A DNA stretch of 64,000 bases from Thioalkalivibrio sulfidiphilus (GCF_000377945.1 NZ_KB898939.1:1-64000), one strand, 5' to 3'. Positions 39,281 through 48,387 are shown, numbered from the stretch's first letter. Notes: a model not told the origin generated them from the sequence alone. A program made the numbers and translations.

Positions 39281-40353
39281 GCCATCGACTCCGCTCGTGA
39301 CAGCAACCTCTCAACCTGTCCCATGACCTCGTCCACCGAGATCCCCGTCAGACAATCGAAACGCCCCCCGCAGGTGGGATTCCGCCGGCAGGGACTGCAG
39401 GGCAGTTCGTGGTAGATCACCACCGTATTGTCTCGACCAGTCTCCAGGTAGGGGCAGGTGGAACCGAACAGGGCGATGGTGGGCACATTGAACGCGGGGC
39501 CCATGTGGGTCAACCCTGTATCCACCCCGATCAGGAGCCGGGCGTGGGAGATAATTGCCGCCGCTCCGGTCAGGGACGTCTCCCCTACCCGGTTGTCCAC
39601 AGCCTCACCTGCGGCTGCGGCGATGCGCGCCGCCGCCTCCCTGTCACCGGGGCCGCCGAGCAGCACCAGCCTTGCACCCAGCCGCTCGTACAGTTGCCGC
39701 GCCAAGTCTGCCCAGTAGGCCTCAACCCAGTGCTTCTGGGGGCGGGTTGTGAAAGGGCAGCCGACCACATAACCTGCGGGACCATGGGACTGCGCAATCT
39801 CGGCTGCTGCGGCCTCATCTGCGGTCGAAACCCCCACGTGCATGAAGAAGTCATCAGCCTGGAGCCCGAGTTCCTGTGCCAGATGCAGGTACTCGGAACC
39901 GATGCGTCGTGGATCCCCGCCCTTGCGATCTACCACCCGGGTCATGAGCAACCCACTGCCCTCACGGGAGCCCAGCCCCACCCGCTCCCGGGCGCCCGAG
40001 AGCCAGGCCCAGATGCCGCTCTTGAACAGGCCCTGTAGGTCGAGCGCCAGATCGTAACGCTCGGCGCGAAGCTCTACCAAAAAGTCGCGAATTTCGCGAA
40101 TCAGTCGCCACCAGCGCAGCGTTCGGAACAGCTTCTTCCAATTGCCCTTGGGCCAGACAACAATGCGATCAATCTCATCGTTGTCGATCAGCAGTGGCAT
40201 CGCCTGTGGCTCTACCAACCAGGTGATGTGCACGTTCGGCCATGTACATCGGATCGCTTTTAGCAAAGGCGAGGCCATCACGACGTCACCGATGGCCGAA
40301 AGGCGGATAATTAAAACAGTAGAACCTTTGACACTCCCATTAAAATCAAACAT
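39277..40353 (-). CDS. GT9 family heptosyltransferase-like protein
   Basis: A 358-residue GT9 enzyme. It starts VLIIRLSAIGDVVMASPLLK. The nucleotide-sugar side has VVGCPFTTRPQKHWVEAYW, LLGGPGDREAA, and ARLLIGVDTGLTHMGPAFNV. The layout is that of WaaC/WaaF-type ADP-heptose transferases, which fits the adjacent ADP-heptose genes. Which heptose it adds is not resolvable. GC falls at its 5' end (about 40250-40350), near the left edge of the AT-rich island. Confidence 0.88.
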   Translation of the reverse strand: MFDFNGSVKGSTVLIIRLSAIGDVVMASPLLKAIRCTWPNVHITWLVEPQAMPLLIDNDEIDRIVVWPKGNWKKLFRTLRWWRLIREIRDFLVELRAERYDLALDLQGLFKSGIWAWLSGARERVGLGSREGSGLLMTRVVDRKGGDPRRIGSEYLHLAQELGLQADDFFMHVGVSTADEAAAAEIAQSHGPAGYVVGCPFTTRPQKHWVEAYWADLARQLYERLGARLVLLGGPGDREAAARIAAAAGEAVDNRVGETSLTGAAAIISHARLLIGVDTGLTHMGPAFNVPTIALFGSTCPYLETGRDNTVVIYHELPCSPCRRNPTCGGRFDCLTGISVDEVMGQVERLLSRAESMA

Positions 40354-40406
40354 TTTACGTTTAAAACAAATAAATAATGCACGTCAAAAGGACAATCACG
40401 CATAGC

Positions 40407-41282
40407 TTACACGCCATCGACATGTAGCCATCCCTTCATACGAAGTGCATCAAACACAACGCTGGGCGTAATTGGCTCCATACATTCCATTGATTCGCAC
40501 GGCGGCAACATCCTATTCGAATCAAAGCATGGTGAGCATGGAGACCGATGATAAAAAGTCAATTGATCCTTATATGCAGAGATTTCCGGCAGGATAAAAC
40601 CCCCATATATTATTGCAGCACGTACACCAACAGCCTCTGACAAGTGCATTAATCCGCCCTCAAGCCCTATGAACAGTCGAGCATGCTTCAACACTGCCGC
40701 AGTCTCGCGTATATCAAGCCCGCGTCTATCTATAACGCCACTCAAGAGTGGATCGGCTTGATTGCCTACCTGGACAATAGCAAAGGCCTTGAGTAATTCA
40801 CACAATTGCTGAAATCGCTCCACACCCCATTCTTTTCGATTCGCCGTCAAACCCATTTTCCCAATCGGGCATACGACAATATAGCTACTTGGCAATCCAA
40901 GACGGACAGAATCGAGTTCATCATTCGACAAAAATACCTCTGGTCTTCGCGTCTCAATGCCCCCTATAGACTGCCCCAGCTGTTTGTAGATTGACTCCTT
41001 AGTAGATGGAGTAACGCGGTAGCGCGGCTTCAAATGCTTGCCAGTTGTCACAATATGCAGATCTGTAACCCAGTCTATATTCGGGTTGCCGATAAACAAT
41101 GCCGGCCATGGAGTCTCAACGATGATTTTGTGCAGCGGATATTTGGCTCGGATACCCGGCAGGAGCATCGACAACATGATATTGTCACCCAAGCCGCGTG
41201 AAAAACGACGCAGTATGATCGTTTTTGGCCGTATTATATAATAAGCCAATCTAACATAATTAAGCGCCTTTATGAGCATCAA
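40407..41282 (-). CDS. GT9-like glycosyltransferase, AT-rich
   Basis: A 291-residue short GT9-type protein. It has RRFSRGLGDNIMLSMLLPGI near residue 25, and HARLFIGLEGGLMHLSEAVG near 205, which parallels the GT9 donor motif but with GLEGGLMH in place of GVDTGLTH. The end carries a Cys-rich stretch (SPCSPCFD and PPCESMECME). Length is below typical GT9 (about 350). Codon use is AT-rich compared with 39277-40353. It overlaps the pyruvyltransferase-family gene by four bases. Confidence 0.78.
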   Translation of the reverse strand: MMLIKALNYVRLAYYIIRPKTIILRRFSRGLGDNIMLSMLLPGIRAKYPLHKIIVETPWPALFIGNPNIDWVTDLHIVTTGKHLKPRYRVTPSTKESIYKQLGQSIGGIETRRPEVFLSNDELDSVRLGLPSSYIVVCPIGKMGLTANRKEWGVERFQQLCELLKAFAIVQVGNQADPLLSGVIDRRGLDIRETAAVLKHARLFIGLEGGLMHLSEAVGVRAAIIYGGFILPEISAYKDQLTFYHRSPCSPCFDSNRMLPPCESMECMEPITPSVVFDALRMKGWLHVDGV

Positions 41283-42409
41283 GACAGCATTCCTAGCTGC
41301 GCCCTAATATCATTAGAAACTGAAAGCATAAATGAATCGAATATTCGCGCATACCTTGCCTTTACTTCATAAAACTCTTCAAATACTTCTATGCTCCCAG
41401 ATGCGACCCTCCTAATCCGCTCATCAAGCTTATATCTTAGGTTGCTATCGGTAGAACTTACATTCCAGTCGCTCATTCCAAACATCTGCGAAAAGCCTAA
41501 TCCCCTAGCATCAAGATTGATGTTGATAAATGGCTTACCAAGACCTGCCGCGAGTATTGATGCATGTAGCCTAGACCCAACAACCATAGTTACTTCCCGA
41601 TAGAAATCCACAACCTCATCTACATAGTTAGAAAAAAACACCCTATCTTCCGGGAATTCACACTGAGCTGTAAATACATCTCTGTCATCATGGCACACAA
41701 TCACCGGACACAATCCCAATGATTTAACTGTTTCACGCATATTCTTAACCAGCCCGATCAACCACCTGTACAGAGCAGGGTCCCCTTGATTTGCCAAAGG
41801 AAATGGAAATGTTAGCGCTACCACACCTCCACCATGGACATGGAATTTCTCATCGCACAAGTAGAGCGCAGGACACCCTGTTACAACCGCATCATGATAT
41901 CCGATGTCAATGAGAAACTTCTCAGTCAAATGATCTCGAACAGCACACATCCTCGCATGATTATGCGTTGCGAGTATGTCGCTGTAATACGAGGGCTTCT
42001 GTATGTTCGGCTTGTCCTCCTGCAACTTCGAGGAAATCCCCATTCCAATTAAATACAGTGGCGACTGAAGCGCCTTAATCTCATTTCGATCAATGCGCAA
42101 AGCCCAGTTATTATAAAGATCCGACCCCCCCACAACGACCGCATCTGCATACTCATTGCTGAGATCAATGTTTTCACCCTTTAGTCTTATGGGCTTACCC
42201 CACCCACGATTTGCCGCAGCAGCTTTAGGCAAAAACAAAACATCCGAAAGATGCTGCCTCAAGTGTTTGCGTATTGAGCGAATAACAAAATGATCACCCG
42301 CATTGTAAGTATGCGGGCAGTAGTGATGGATCACTGTCGTGCCCCGAACCCGGGCGCTTTTGCTCCGCACAACTGGATTTATCTTCTTACGCCTGAAATA
42401 TGAAAACAT
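41279..42409 (-). CDS. Polysaccharide pyruvyltransferase-family protein
   Basis: A 376-residue protein of the PS_pyruv_trans (CsaB-like) family. The C-terminal GSRLHASILAAGLGKPFINI motif near residues 276-295 is diagnostic. The N-terminal GGSDLYNNWALRIDRNEIKA lies in the donor half. It may pyruvylate a sugar, or be a related transferase. AT-rich codon use, likely acquired with the neighbours. The spacer to the next gene (42410-42480) is AT-rich and empty. Confidence 0.85.
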   Translation of the reverse strand: MFSYFRRKKINPVVRSKSARVRGTTVIHHYCPHTYNAGDHFVIRSIRKHLRQHLSDVLFLPKAAAANRGWGKPIRLKGENIDLSNEYADAVVVGGSDLYNNWALRIDRNEIKALQSPLYLIGMGISSKLQEDKPNIQKPSYYSDILATHNHARMCAVRDHLTEKFLIDIGYHDAVVTGCPALYLCDEKFHVHGGGVVALTFPFPLANQGDPALYRWLIGLVKNMRETVKSLGLCPVIVCHDDRDVFTAQCEFPEDRVFFSNYVDEVVDFYREVTMVVGSRLHASILAAGLGKPFININLDARGLGFSQMFGMSDWNVSSTDSNLRYKLDERIRRVASGSIEVFEEFYEVKARYARIFDSFMLSVSNDIRAQLGMLS

Positions 42410-42480
42410 ATAAGCCAGACCGTTATAATATTTGTCTTTTCTATAGCCTATAAATGCGCAGCAAACTCAATATGTAGTTC

Positions 42481-43584
42481 TTAGTTATTATTATCACAAA
42501 CCATATTTATCATTTTGCAATAGGATTTTGCCGCATTCTCTTGTGTATACTCATTCACTGAGCTTATGAGCTCCTCAACAGATGCGTGATTATCCAAAGT
42601 AGCCGCAATGGCGCGCGCCATTTCATATGGCGATCTTACGGGGACGATTCTACCCCACCGACCATTCTTTAGAATCTCGCGCACGCCACCTGGACAATCA
42701 GTCGCCACCACAGGCGTCCCAAGCGCCAGCGCCTCTGTCAACGCGTTTGGGGAGCCTTCCCTTACAGATGAAAGCACATATAAATCTGCCGATTTTATGT
42801 AAGGGTATGGATTATCAACAAATCCTGCAAAATCCACATCCTCTCCCACTCCCATGGTCATCGAAAGGGATTTCAGTTCATCCTTCAGATGCCCCTCACC
42901 AAGAATGATCAACTTCAGTGCTCTCTGCTGACGAACTATAGAGAACGCTTCCAATAGAGTGGGGAAATCTTTGACTCGATGCAAATTGCCGATCCCGATG
43001 ATGACTGGAACCGACTTATCCTTTATCCACTCATGCTCAATCACACCATCGGCCTGACTAAGCATGCGTTTATTGATAACCGGATTTCTTATTAAGTATA
43101 TCTCATCGGCAGAAATACCAGTTACTGCCGAGACATCCTTCCTGACCGCCTCTGCATTTACCACAAGCGCATCCGCATCCCTGTAAACGCGTGCTATTGC
43201 CCGCCGCCTATACCACCGAATTAAAGGTAGTTCACTATCCAGTTTTGATAAAATAGTCGTCCCAGGACGCATTATTATTTTAGCATTACTTGCCACACGT
43301 TTCCGCGCTGAAAGGACCAGCTTTAAATCCTTGTCCTTAGCAACGATGATGCAGTCTGGCGCTTCTCGTCTCAAATAGGCACAAACGTAATCAAATCTTT
43401 CACGCCTACCCAAGGGCAGACCACAAAAAACCACGCGCGCATCCAAATGATCTAGATAGGGACCGTCTTCTGGTGCAATATAATCTACCGATAATCCCAA
43501 CCCAGCCAACCCAGACGCCGTGTTGACCATCATCCTCTCCACACCACCACGGCCATATTTTGCTATTAGAAATGCAATATGCAT
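42481..43584 (-). CDS. GT4 family glycosyltransferase, AT-rich copy
   Basis: 367 residues: YGRGGVERMMVNTASGLAGL near residue 10, GIGNLHRVKDFPTLLEAFSI near 196, and SSVREGSPNALTEALALGTP near 272. It shares the wording of the two GT4 proteins at 43639 and 44759, so the three form a family within the locus. Transcribed away from them; the 54-base spacer at 43585-43638 must hold divergent promoters. AT-rich codon use. Confidence 0.9.
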   Translation of the reverse strand: MHIAFLIAKYGRGGVERMMVNTASGLAGLGLSVDYIAPEDGPYLDHLDARVVFCGLPLGRRERFDYVCAYLRREAPDCIIVAKDKDLKLVLSARKRVASNAKIIMRPGTTILSKLDSELPLIRWYRRRAIARVYRDADALVVNAEAVRKDVSAVTGISADEIYLIRNPVINKRMLSQADGVIEHEWIKDKSVPVIIGIGNLHRVKDFPTLLEAFSIVRQQRALKLIILGEGHLKDELKSLSMTMGVGEDVDFAGFVDNPYPYIKSADLYVLSSVREGSPNALTEALALGTPVVATDCPGGVREILKNGRWGRIVPVRSPYEMARAIAATLDNHASVEELISSVNEYTQENAAKSYCKMINMVCDNNN

Positions 43585-43638
43585 ATTTAATTCGCATCAC
43601 ATTAAGTAGCCATTACGCCAATATAATTAAATTCACAC

Positions 43639-44766
43639 ATGACGAAACCACATAATTCATCTCCGACCCTCGCCGTTTTCCTCGCAACATCCGGTCACAG
43701 CGGTGTCGATCGGATCATGAATAACCTCTTACCAGCTGTCGTTAGGCTAGGTATACATGTCGACCTACTTAAAATCGGAGGTCATGGGCCATATATCCAA
43801 GACACGCCCAACGGGTTCCGCATCGTACCGTTAAATTGTCGCCATGTTAGTACTGCATTGCCTTCCCTTGTTCGCTACTTGAGAAACGAGCAACCTGTAG
43901 CACTTCTATCAGATAAGGATCGCGTCAATAGAACAGCGATTCTAGCTCGCTGGCTTGCAAGAAGTAACTCACGCCATTATGTTCGCATCGGCACTACAGT
44001 CTCTGCGAACCTAGCGAATCGCACAAAACTAGAACGCTGGAAACAGACCCAATCTATACGTTACCTCTATAGTCATTCAGACGGCATCCTTGTCCCTTCT
44101 AAAGGCGTAGCTGATGATCTACACCGTCTCATGCGAAGCAATCATCCACCCATCAAAGTAGTTCCCAGCCCTGTAGTCAGAGGAGACTTGATTGCGCTTT
44201 CAACAGCCTCGCCGATTGATCCATGGTTGGATAAAATTTCTCCCCCCCTAATTCTCGCAGCAGGAGAACTGTCTGCACGAAAAGACCACGCCACATTGAT
44301 CCGTGCTTTTTCTGTAGCCAGAGCAGAGCGCCCGATGAAACTCGCAATCATCGGTGAAGGACGTGAACGAACTCGACTACAAGCTCTAGCACATGAACTT
44401 GGTATCTCTTCGGATGTTTATCTACCCGGATTTGTGACTAACCCCTACCCATGGATAGCGCGAGCCGACGTTTTTGCACACAGCTCCCGCTGGGAGGGTC
44501 TGGCTGTGGTATTGGTGGAAGCATTGGCCCTCGGTACGCCTGTTGTCGCGACTGATTGCCCGAGCGGAACCCGAGAGCTTCTTGATGATGGCAGACTCGG
44601 AAGACTCGTGCCCGTTGGAGATGCCAATGCGATGGCGCGCGCTATATTAGACACGCTGATAACCCCCATTGACCGGCAAAGTCTACAGTATGCCACTCAG
44701 CCATACCATGTGATGCGTAGCGCCCGAGCATATTTACATGCCATGGGGCTGACCCCCAATGTCTAA
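43639..44766 (+). CDS. GT4 family glycosyltransferase
   Basis: 375 residues. SGHSGVDRIMNNLLPAVVRL near residue 18, LAAGELSARKDHATLIRAFS near 206, and SSRWEGLAVVLVEALALGTP near 280 are the GT4 landmarks. It has Asp in place of Glu in the first motif (GVDR against GVER in the two paralogues). AT-rich like its left neighbours, whereas the next gene is GC-rich. It overlaps the next gene by eight bases. Confidence 0.9.
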   Translation: MTKPHNSSPTLAVFLATSGHSGVDRIMNNLLPAVVRLGIHVDLLKIGGHGPYIQDTPNGFRIVPLNCRHVSTALPSLVRYLRNEQPVALLSDKDRVNRTAILARWLARSNSRHYVRIGTTVSANLANRTKLERWKQTQSIRYLYSHSDGILVPSKGVADDLHRLMRSNHPPIKVVPSPVVRGDLIALSTASPIDPWLDKISPPLILAAGELSARKDHATLIRAFSVARAERPMKLAIIGEGRERTRLQALAHELGISSDVYLPGFVTNPYPWIARADVFAHSSRWEGLAVVLVEALALGTPVVATDCPSGTRELLDDGRLGRLVPVGDANAMARAILDTLITPIDRQSLQYATQPYHVMRSARAYLHAMGLTPNV

Positions 44767-45910
44767 ACGTTCAGTTCACATTGAACAACCACCTGATCTA
44801 GCGGTACTGATCTCACTCTCCGGCGAGGGCGGTGTCGAGCGCATGGTGCTCAACCTGGTTCGGGAACTGGCGCGGCTCGGGCTCGTCATCGACCTGGTAC
44901 TGATCCGCGAGGAAAGCGGCCACCTGGCGGATCTGCCACCCGGCGTCAATATTGTGCGCCTGGGCACCCGTCACAGCGCCCTCAGCGTGAAACCACTCGC
45001 TCGCTACCTCGCATCACGCCGCCCGCCGGTCCTGCTGGCCGCCAAGGACCGGGCCGGAAGGGCCGCGCTGACTGCACGTAAGAAGTCGGGCGTTGAAACA
45101 CGCATCTTCATCCGCCTGGGCACCACCCTCTCCGAGGCGCTGGAGGGCCGCTCCCTGCTGCGCAAGTGGCTGCGCTATCGACCCATGCGCCGTCTCTACC
45201 CCCTCGCCGACGGCATCATTGCCGTGTCCCAGGGCGTAGCCGACGATGTGAAGGCCATCACGGGTGTAGATGACAAGCGGATGCATGTGATCCGCAACCC
45301 GGTGATCACCCCCGGCCTGGAGGCACGTGCCGCAGAGCCGGCACCCCACCCCTGGCTGACGGACGGTGGCGATCCGATCGTCATGGGCATGGGCCGGCTT
45401 ACCCGGCAGAAGGACTTTCCCACTCTCATGCGTGCCTTCGCCCGATTGCGCGAGCGCACGCCTGCGCGGCTTGTGATCCTGGGGGAGGGCAGCGACCGTG
45501 ACAGCCTGTCCGCATTGGCGCGTGAACTTGGCATCCACGATGCATTGCTCATGCCAGGCTTTCAGCCCAACCCCTATGCCTGGCTATCCCGGTCACGGCT
45601 GTACGTGCTTTCCTCACTCTGGGAGGGATCGCCCAACGCCCTCACGGAAGCCATGGCGCTCGGTATACCGGTGGTCTCCACCGACTGCCGCAGCGGTCCC
45701 AGGGAAGTGCTCGATGGTGGACGCTTTGGGGCCCTGGTGCCCACCGGTGACCCAGCCGCACTGGCGGAAGCCATGGCTTGCACCCTGTCCACTCCCCTGC
45801 CCAGGGAGACCCTGATGGCTGCGGTGCAGGAATACCGGGCTGACACAAGCGCACTGCGATACCTGCAGGTGATGGGGCTGGCACCGACTGAGGTACGCGG
45901 GGCGCCTTAG
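44759..45910 (+). CDS. GT4 family glycosyltransferase, GC-rich paralogue
   Basis: 383 residues. SGEGGVERMVLNLVRELARL near residue 21, GMGRLTRQKDFPTLMRAFAR near 217, and SSLWEGSPNALTEAMALGIP near 290. It is close in wording to the 42481 and 43639 proteins, but its codons are GC-rich like the core genome. The tandem therefore joins an acquired copy to a resident-like copy. It likely extends the same glycan. Translation is coupled to 43639 by overlap. Confidence 0.92.
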   Translation: MSKRSVHIEQPPDLAVLISLSGEGGVERMVLNLVRELARLGLVIDLVLIREESGHLADLPPGVNIVRLGTRHSALSVKPLARYLASRRPPVLLAAKDRAGRAALTARKKSGVETRIFIRLGTTLSEALEGRSLLRKWLRYRPMRRLYPLADGIIAVSQGVADDVKAITGVDDKRMHVIRNPVITPGLEARAAEPAPHPWLTDGGDPIVMGMGRLTRQKDFPTLMRAFARLRERTPARLVILGEGSDRDSLSALARELGIHDALLMPGFQPNPYAWLSRSRLYVLSSLWEGSPNALTEAMALGIPVVSTDCRSGPREVLDGGRFGALVPTGDPAALAEAMACTLSTPLPRETLMAAVQEYRADTSALRYLQVMGLAPTEVRGAP

Positions 45911-45960
45911 GCCGCGACCTAATCGTTTAGAATGTACCCGCACGGCCAATCGGAACCCCC

Positions 45961-46614
45961 ATGCTCCTGTCTCCCAAACACAACTTCCTGTTCGTCCACA
46001 TTGCCAAGACCGGCGGAACCAGCGTGCGCGCGGCGCTTTCACGCTATCGCTATCGCGGCATTTACGGCTTGCCGATGTTCATCGCCAACAAGCTGGATCA
46101 GATGACCGGGCATCGCATCGGCACCAAGTTTCCACGCCATGCCAAAGCGATTGCGGCAAAGGAAATGCTGCCGGCGGAGTTCTACGAGGGACTGTTCAAG
46201 TTCGTATTTGTACGCAACCCCTGGGATCTGCAGGTCAGTTCCTTCTTCCATATCCGCCGGGAACGTCCCGAAGTGCTGGAGGGTGTGGAAAATTTCGAGC
46301 AGTTCGTGCGGCTCAAGTTCGACCCAGAGCGCCCGTGGAACTACATGCTGGATACGTCGAGGGAACTGCAGAGCGACTACGTGGTGGATCTGCACGGCAA
46401 TCTGATCGTGGACTTCATCGGCCACTACGAGAGCCTGCAGGAAGACTTCGACACCGTATGCGAACGCATCGGCGTGCCCCGCGTCGCGCTGCCCCACAAG
46501 CGCAAGGCCGAAGGTCGGGACGATTTCCGCCGCTACTACACCGACGAAACCGCGGAGATCGTGGCTGTCCACTACCGACCGGATATAGAGACCTTCGGCT
46601 ACCGGTTCGGCTGA
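45961..46614 (+). CDS. Sulfotransferase family 2 protein
   Basis: A 217-residue protein with the PAPS-binding loop FVHIAKTGGTSVRAAL near residues 11-26 and the 3'-phosphate motif KFVFVRNPWDLQVSSFF near 80-96. Both are standard for carbohydrate sulfotransferases. No signal peptide, so it would act in the cytoplasm on a lipid-linked or nucleotide-linked sugar. It is 50 bases after the GT4 pair. PAPS is supplied by cysD/cysNC in the same region. Confidence 0.88.
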   Translation: MLLSPKHNFLFVHIAKTGGTSVRAALSRYRYRGIYGLPMFIANKLDQMTGHRIGTKFPRHAKAIAAKEMLPAEFYEGLFKFVFVRNPWDLQVSSFFHIRRERPEVLEGVENFEQFVRLKFDPERPWNYMLDTSRELQSDYVVDLHGNLIVDFIGHYESLQEDFDTVCERIGVPRVALPHKRKAEGRDDFRRYYTDETAEIVAVHYRPDIETFGYRFG

Positions 46615-46733
46615 ATGGGTGGGCAGGGGCGGCGACCCCGCCGCGAATTGGCCAGGGGCAGGTTGCCACACCTTGTCGGCCCGGAGTCGGGCCTCCTACT
46701 GCGAACTTCGACAGCGCAGAATTGACGCCTTTT

Positions 46734-46952
46734 TCAGGCCTTCAGCACGTATTCTGTACCGCAGTAAGGACAGATCATGCGCCCGTCCTTGGCATCCTCG
46801 ATGGGGATGAATACGCGGGGGTGCGAGGCCCACAGGGCCGTGCCGGGCTGGGGGCAGTGCAGGGGCAGATCGGCCCGGGTCACCTCAACGCGGGTCTGGG
46901 CGTTGGCGGGCTGGTACTGGTTCTGGTGTTCGGCGGTGTGGGGGTTGGGCAT
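46734..46952 (-). CDS. CHCC-type zinc-finger domain protein
   Basis: A 72-residue protein. The zinc site is Cys33 (LHCPQPG), His44 (SHPRVF), and Cys61/Cys64 (MICPYCGTEY), matching the NDUFS6-like CHCC family. In many gammaproteobacteria this small gene lies beside ilvE and waaF-type genes. Here it is separated from ilvE by the GxxExxY cassette. Function unknown. The preceding gap (46615-46733) shows no gene. Confidence 0.88.
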   Translation of the reverse strand: MPNPHTAEHQNQYQPANAQTRVEVTRADLPLHCPQPGTALWASHPRVFIPIEDAKDGRMICPYCGTEYVLKA

Positions 46953-46977
46953 TATTATTAACTCCAGAAGAACATCT

Positions 46978-47414
46978 GACAGGATTTACATGATTAACAG
47001 GATTATTGCTTTGGCAGCCTGTACTTTCTACGCACCTCAACACTTCGCCCGAAATTGATCAGCAGTCCCAAGTCCATGCGTGTTGTAGCAAGATAGTTCA
47101 CCAGCTGAACTTGATGCTGGCGGCTCAGGCTTTCGACAGCCTTGAGTTCACAAACGACTTTCTTTTCCACGAGCAAGTCTATGCAATACGTCCCGACCAC
47201 GTGATCCCTATACCAAACATCGGTGATCACCTGCGTTTCGGCCGATATCCCACGAGCACTCAGCTCGACAAGCAACGCCCTCTCATAGACCTTTTCCAGA
47301 AATCCGAATCCCAGTTCATTGTGAACCTGGTAGGCCGACGCAATGATCGACCTCGTCAGTGGATCGTCTATGGCTTCCATGCCTATTCATCCTGTTGATC
47401 ATGTAAATCCTGTC
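46978..47414. mobile_element. Inverted-arm cassette carrying a GxxExxY gene
   Basis: ACAGGATTTACATGATTA lies in the left arm (46978-47004), and the 27-base right arm at 47388-47414 is its inverted copy with two changes. The enclosed GxxExxY gene begins seven bases inside the right arm, and its stop codon overlaps the left arm by two bases. So the 437-base unit is little more than arm-gene-arm. The right arm also supplies the sequence upstream of the start codon (AGGATGAATAGG). The same arms without a gene occur at 17970, 23513 and 48438. Mobility is inferred, not shown. Confidence 0.8.
47003..47380 (-). CDS. GxxExxY protein (PDDEXK_3 nuclease-like)
   Basis: A 125-residue protein with the name-giving GFLEKVY motif at residues 26-32 and the nuclease-like pattern Asp68 (CIDLL), Glu78 and Lys80 (CELKAVESL). 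LLINFGRSVEV near 106-116 is the usual C-terminal signature. The residues expected for a PD-(D/E)XK active site are all present, so it could be an active nuclease; the family's role is not established. It lies wholly within inverted repeat arms, splitting the ilvE/zinc-finger neighbourhood. Confidence 0.9.
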   Translation of the reverse strand: MEAIDDPLTRSIIASAYQVHNELGFGFLEKVYERALLVELSARGISAETQVITDVWYRDHVVGTYCIDLLVEKKVVCELKAVESLSRQHQVQLVNYLATTRMDLGLLINFGRSVEVRRKYRLPKQ

Positions 47415-47429
47415 AAATTTCTCTTTGCA

Positions 47430-48350
47430 TCAGACAAACGTCAGCCACTGGTCGTGGCGGCCGGTGCGGCCGTGGACCACGTCGAAGTAGAGGGTCTGCA
47501 GCTTTTCGGTGATGGGGCCGCGGCCGCCGTTGCCGATGGGGCGGCGGTCCAGTTCGCGGATGGGGGTCACCTCGGCGGCGGTGCCGGTGAAGAAGGCCTC
47601 GTCGGCAACGTAGACCTCGTCACGGGTGATGCGCTTCTCGCGAATCTCCAGGCCCTCTTCGGCGGCCAGGGCGAAGATGGTCTTGCGGGTGATGCCGTCC
47701 AGGGCGGAGGTGAGTTCGGGGGTGTAGATCACGCCGTCCTGGATCATGAAGAAGTTCTCGCCGCTTCCCTCGGAGACGTAACCCTCGGTATCCAGCAGCA
47801 GGGCCTCGTCGTAGCCGCAGGAGAGCGCCTCCTGCAGGGCCAGCATGGAGTTCATGTAGTTGCCGTTGGCCTTGGCCTTGCACATGGTGATGTTCACGTG
47901 GTGCCGGTTGAACGAGGAGGTCTTCACCCGGATGCCCCGCTCCATGTTCTCGGCGCCCAGGTAGGCGCCCCATTCCCAGGCGGCGACGATGGCGTGCACT
48001 TCCAGGTTGTCGGCGCGCAGGCCCATGCCCTCGGAGCCATAGAAGCACATGGGCCGCATGTAGGCGCTCTTGAGGTGGTTCTCGCGAACGGCGGCCTTCT
48101 GGGCCTCGTTGAGCTGGTCCTGGCTGTAGGGGATCTTCATGCCCAGGATGCGCGCGGAGCGGAACAGGCGCCGGGTGTGGTCTTCCAGGCGGAAGATGGC
48201 GGTGCCCCGGTCGGTCTGGTAGGCGCGTACGCCCTCGAACACGCCCATGCCATAGTGCAGGGTGTGGGTCAGCACGTGGGTGGTGGCATCGCGCCAGGGC
48301 ACCATCTTGCCGTCGTACCAGATCAGACCGTCGCGGTCGGCCATGGACAT
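47430..48350 (-). CDS. ilvE: Branched-chain amino acid aminotransferase
   Basis: A 306-residue PLP class IV aminotransferase for Ile, Leu and Val synthesis. THVLTHTLHYGMGVFEGVRA near residue 23, catalytic Lys region CKAKANGNYMNSMLALQEAL near 157, and EGYVSEGSGENFFM near 188. Start ATG 48350 (MSM) or 48344. Its spacers are repeat-filled on both sides (47388-47414 and 48388-48562). Confidence 0.95.
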   Translation of the reverse strand: MSMADRDGLIWYDGKMVPWRDATTHVLTHTLHYGMGVFEGVRAYQTDRGTAIFRLEDHTRRLFRSARILGMKIPYSQDQLNEAQKAAVRENHLKSAYMRPMCFYGSEGMGLRADNLEVHAIVAAWEWGAYLGAENMERGIRVKTSSFNRHHVNITMCKAKANGNYMNSMLALQEALSCGYDEALLLDTEGYVSEGSGENFFMIQDGVIYTPELTSALDGITRKTIFALAAEEGLEIREKRITRDEVYVADEAFFTGTAAEVTPIRELDRRPIGNGGRGPITEKLQTLYFDVVHGRTGRHDQWLTFV

Positions 48351-48387
48351 GGGGGTTACCTCGGTTGTCTCGTGTCTTTAAAGTCGA

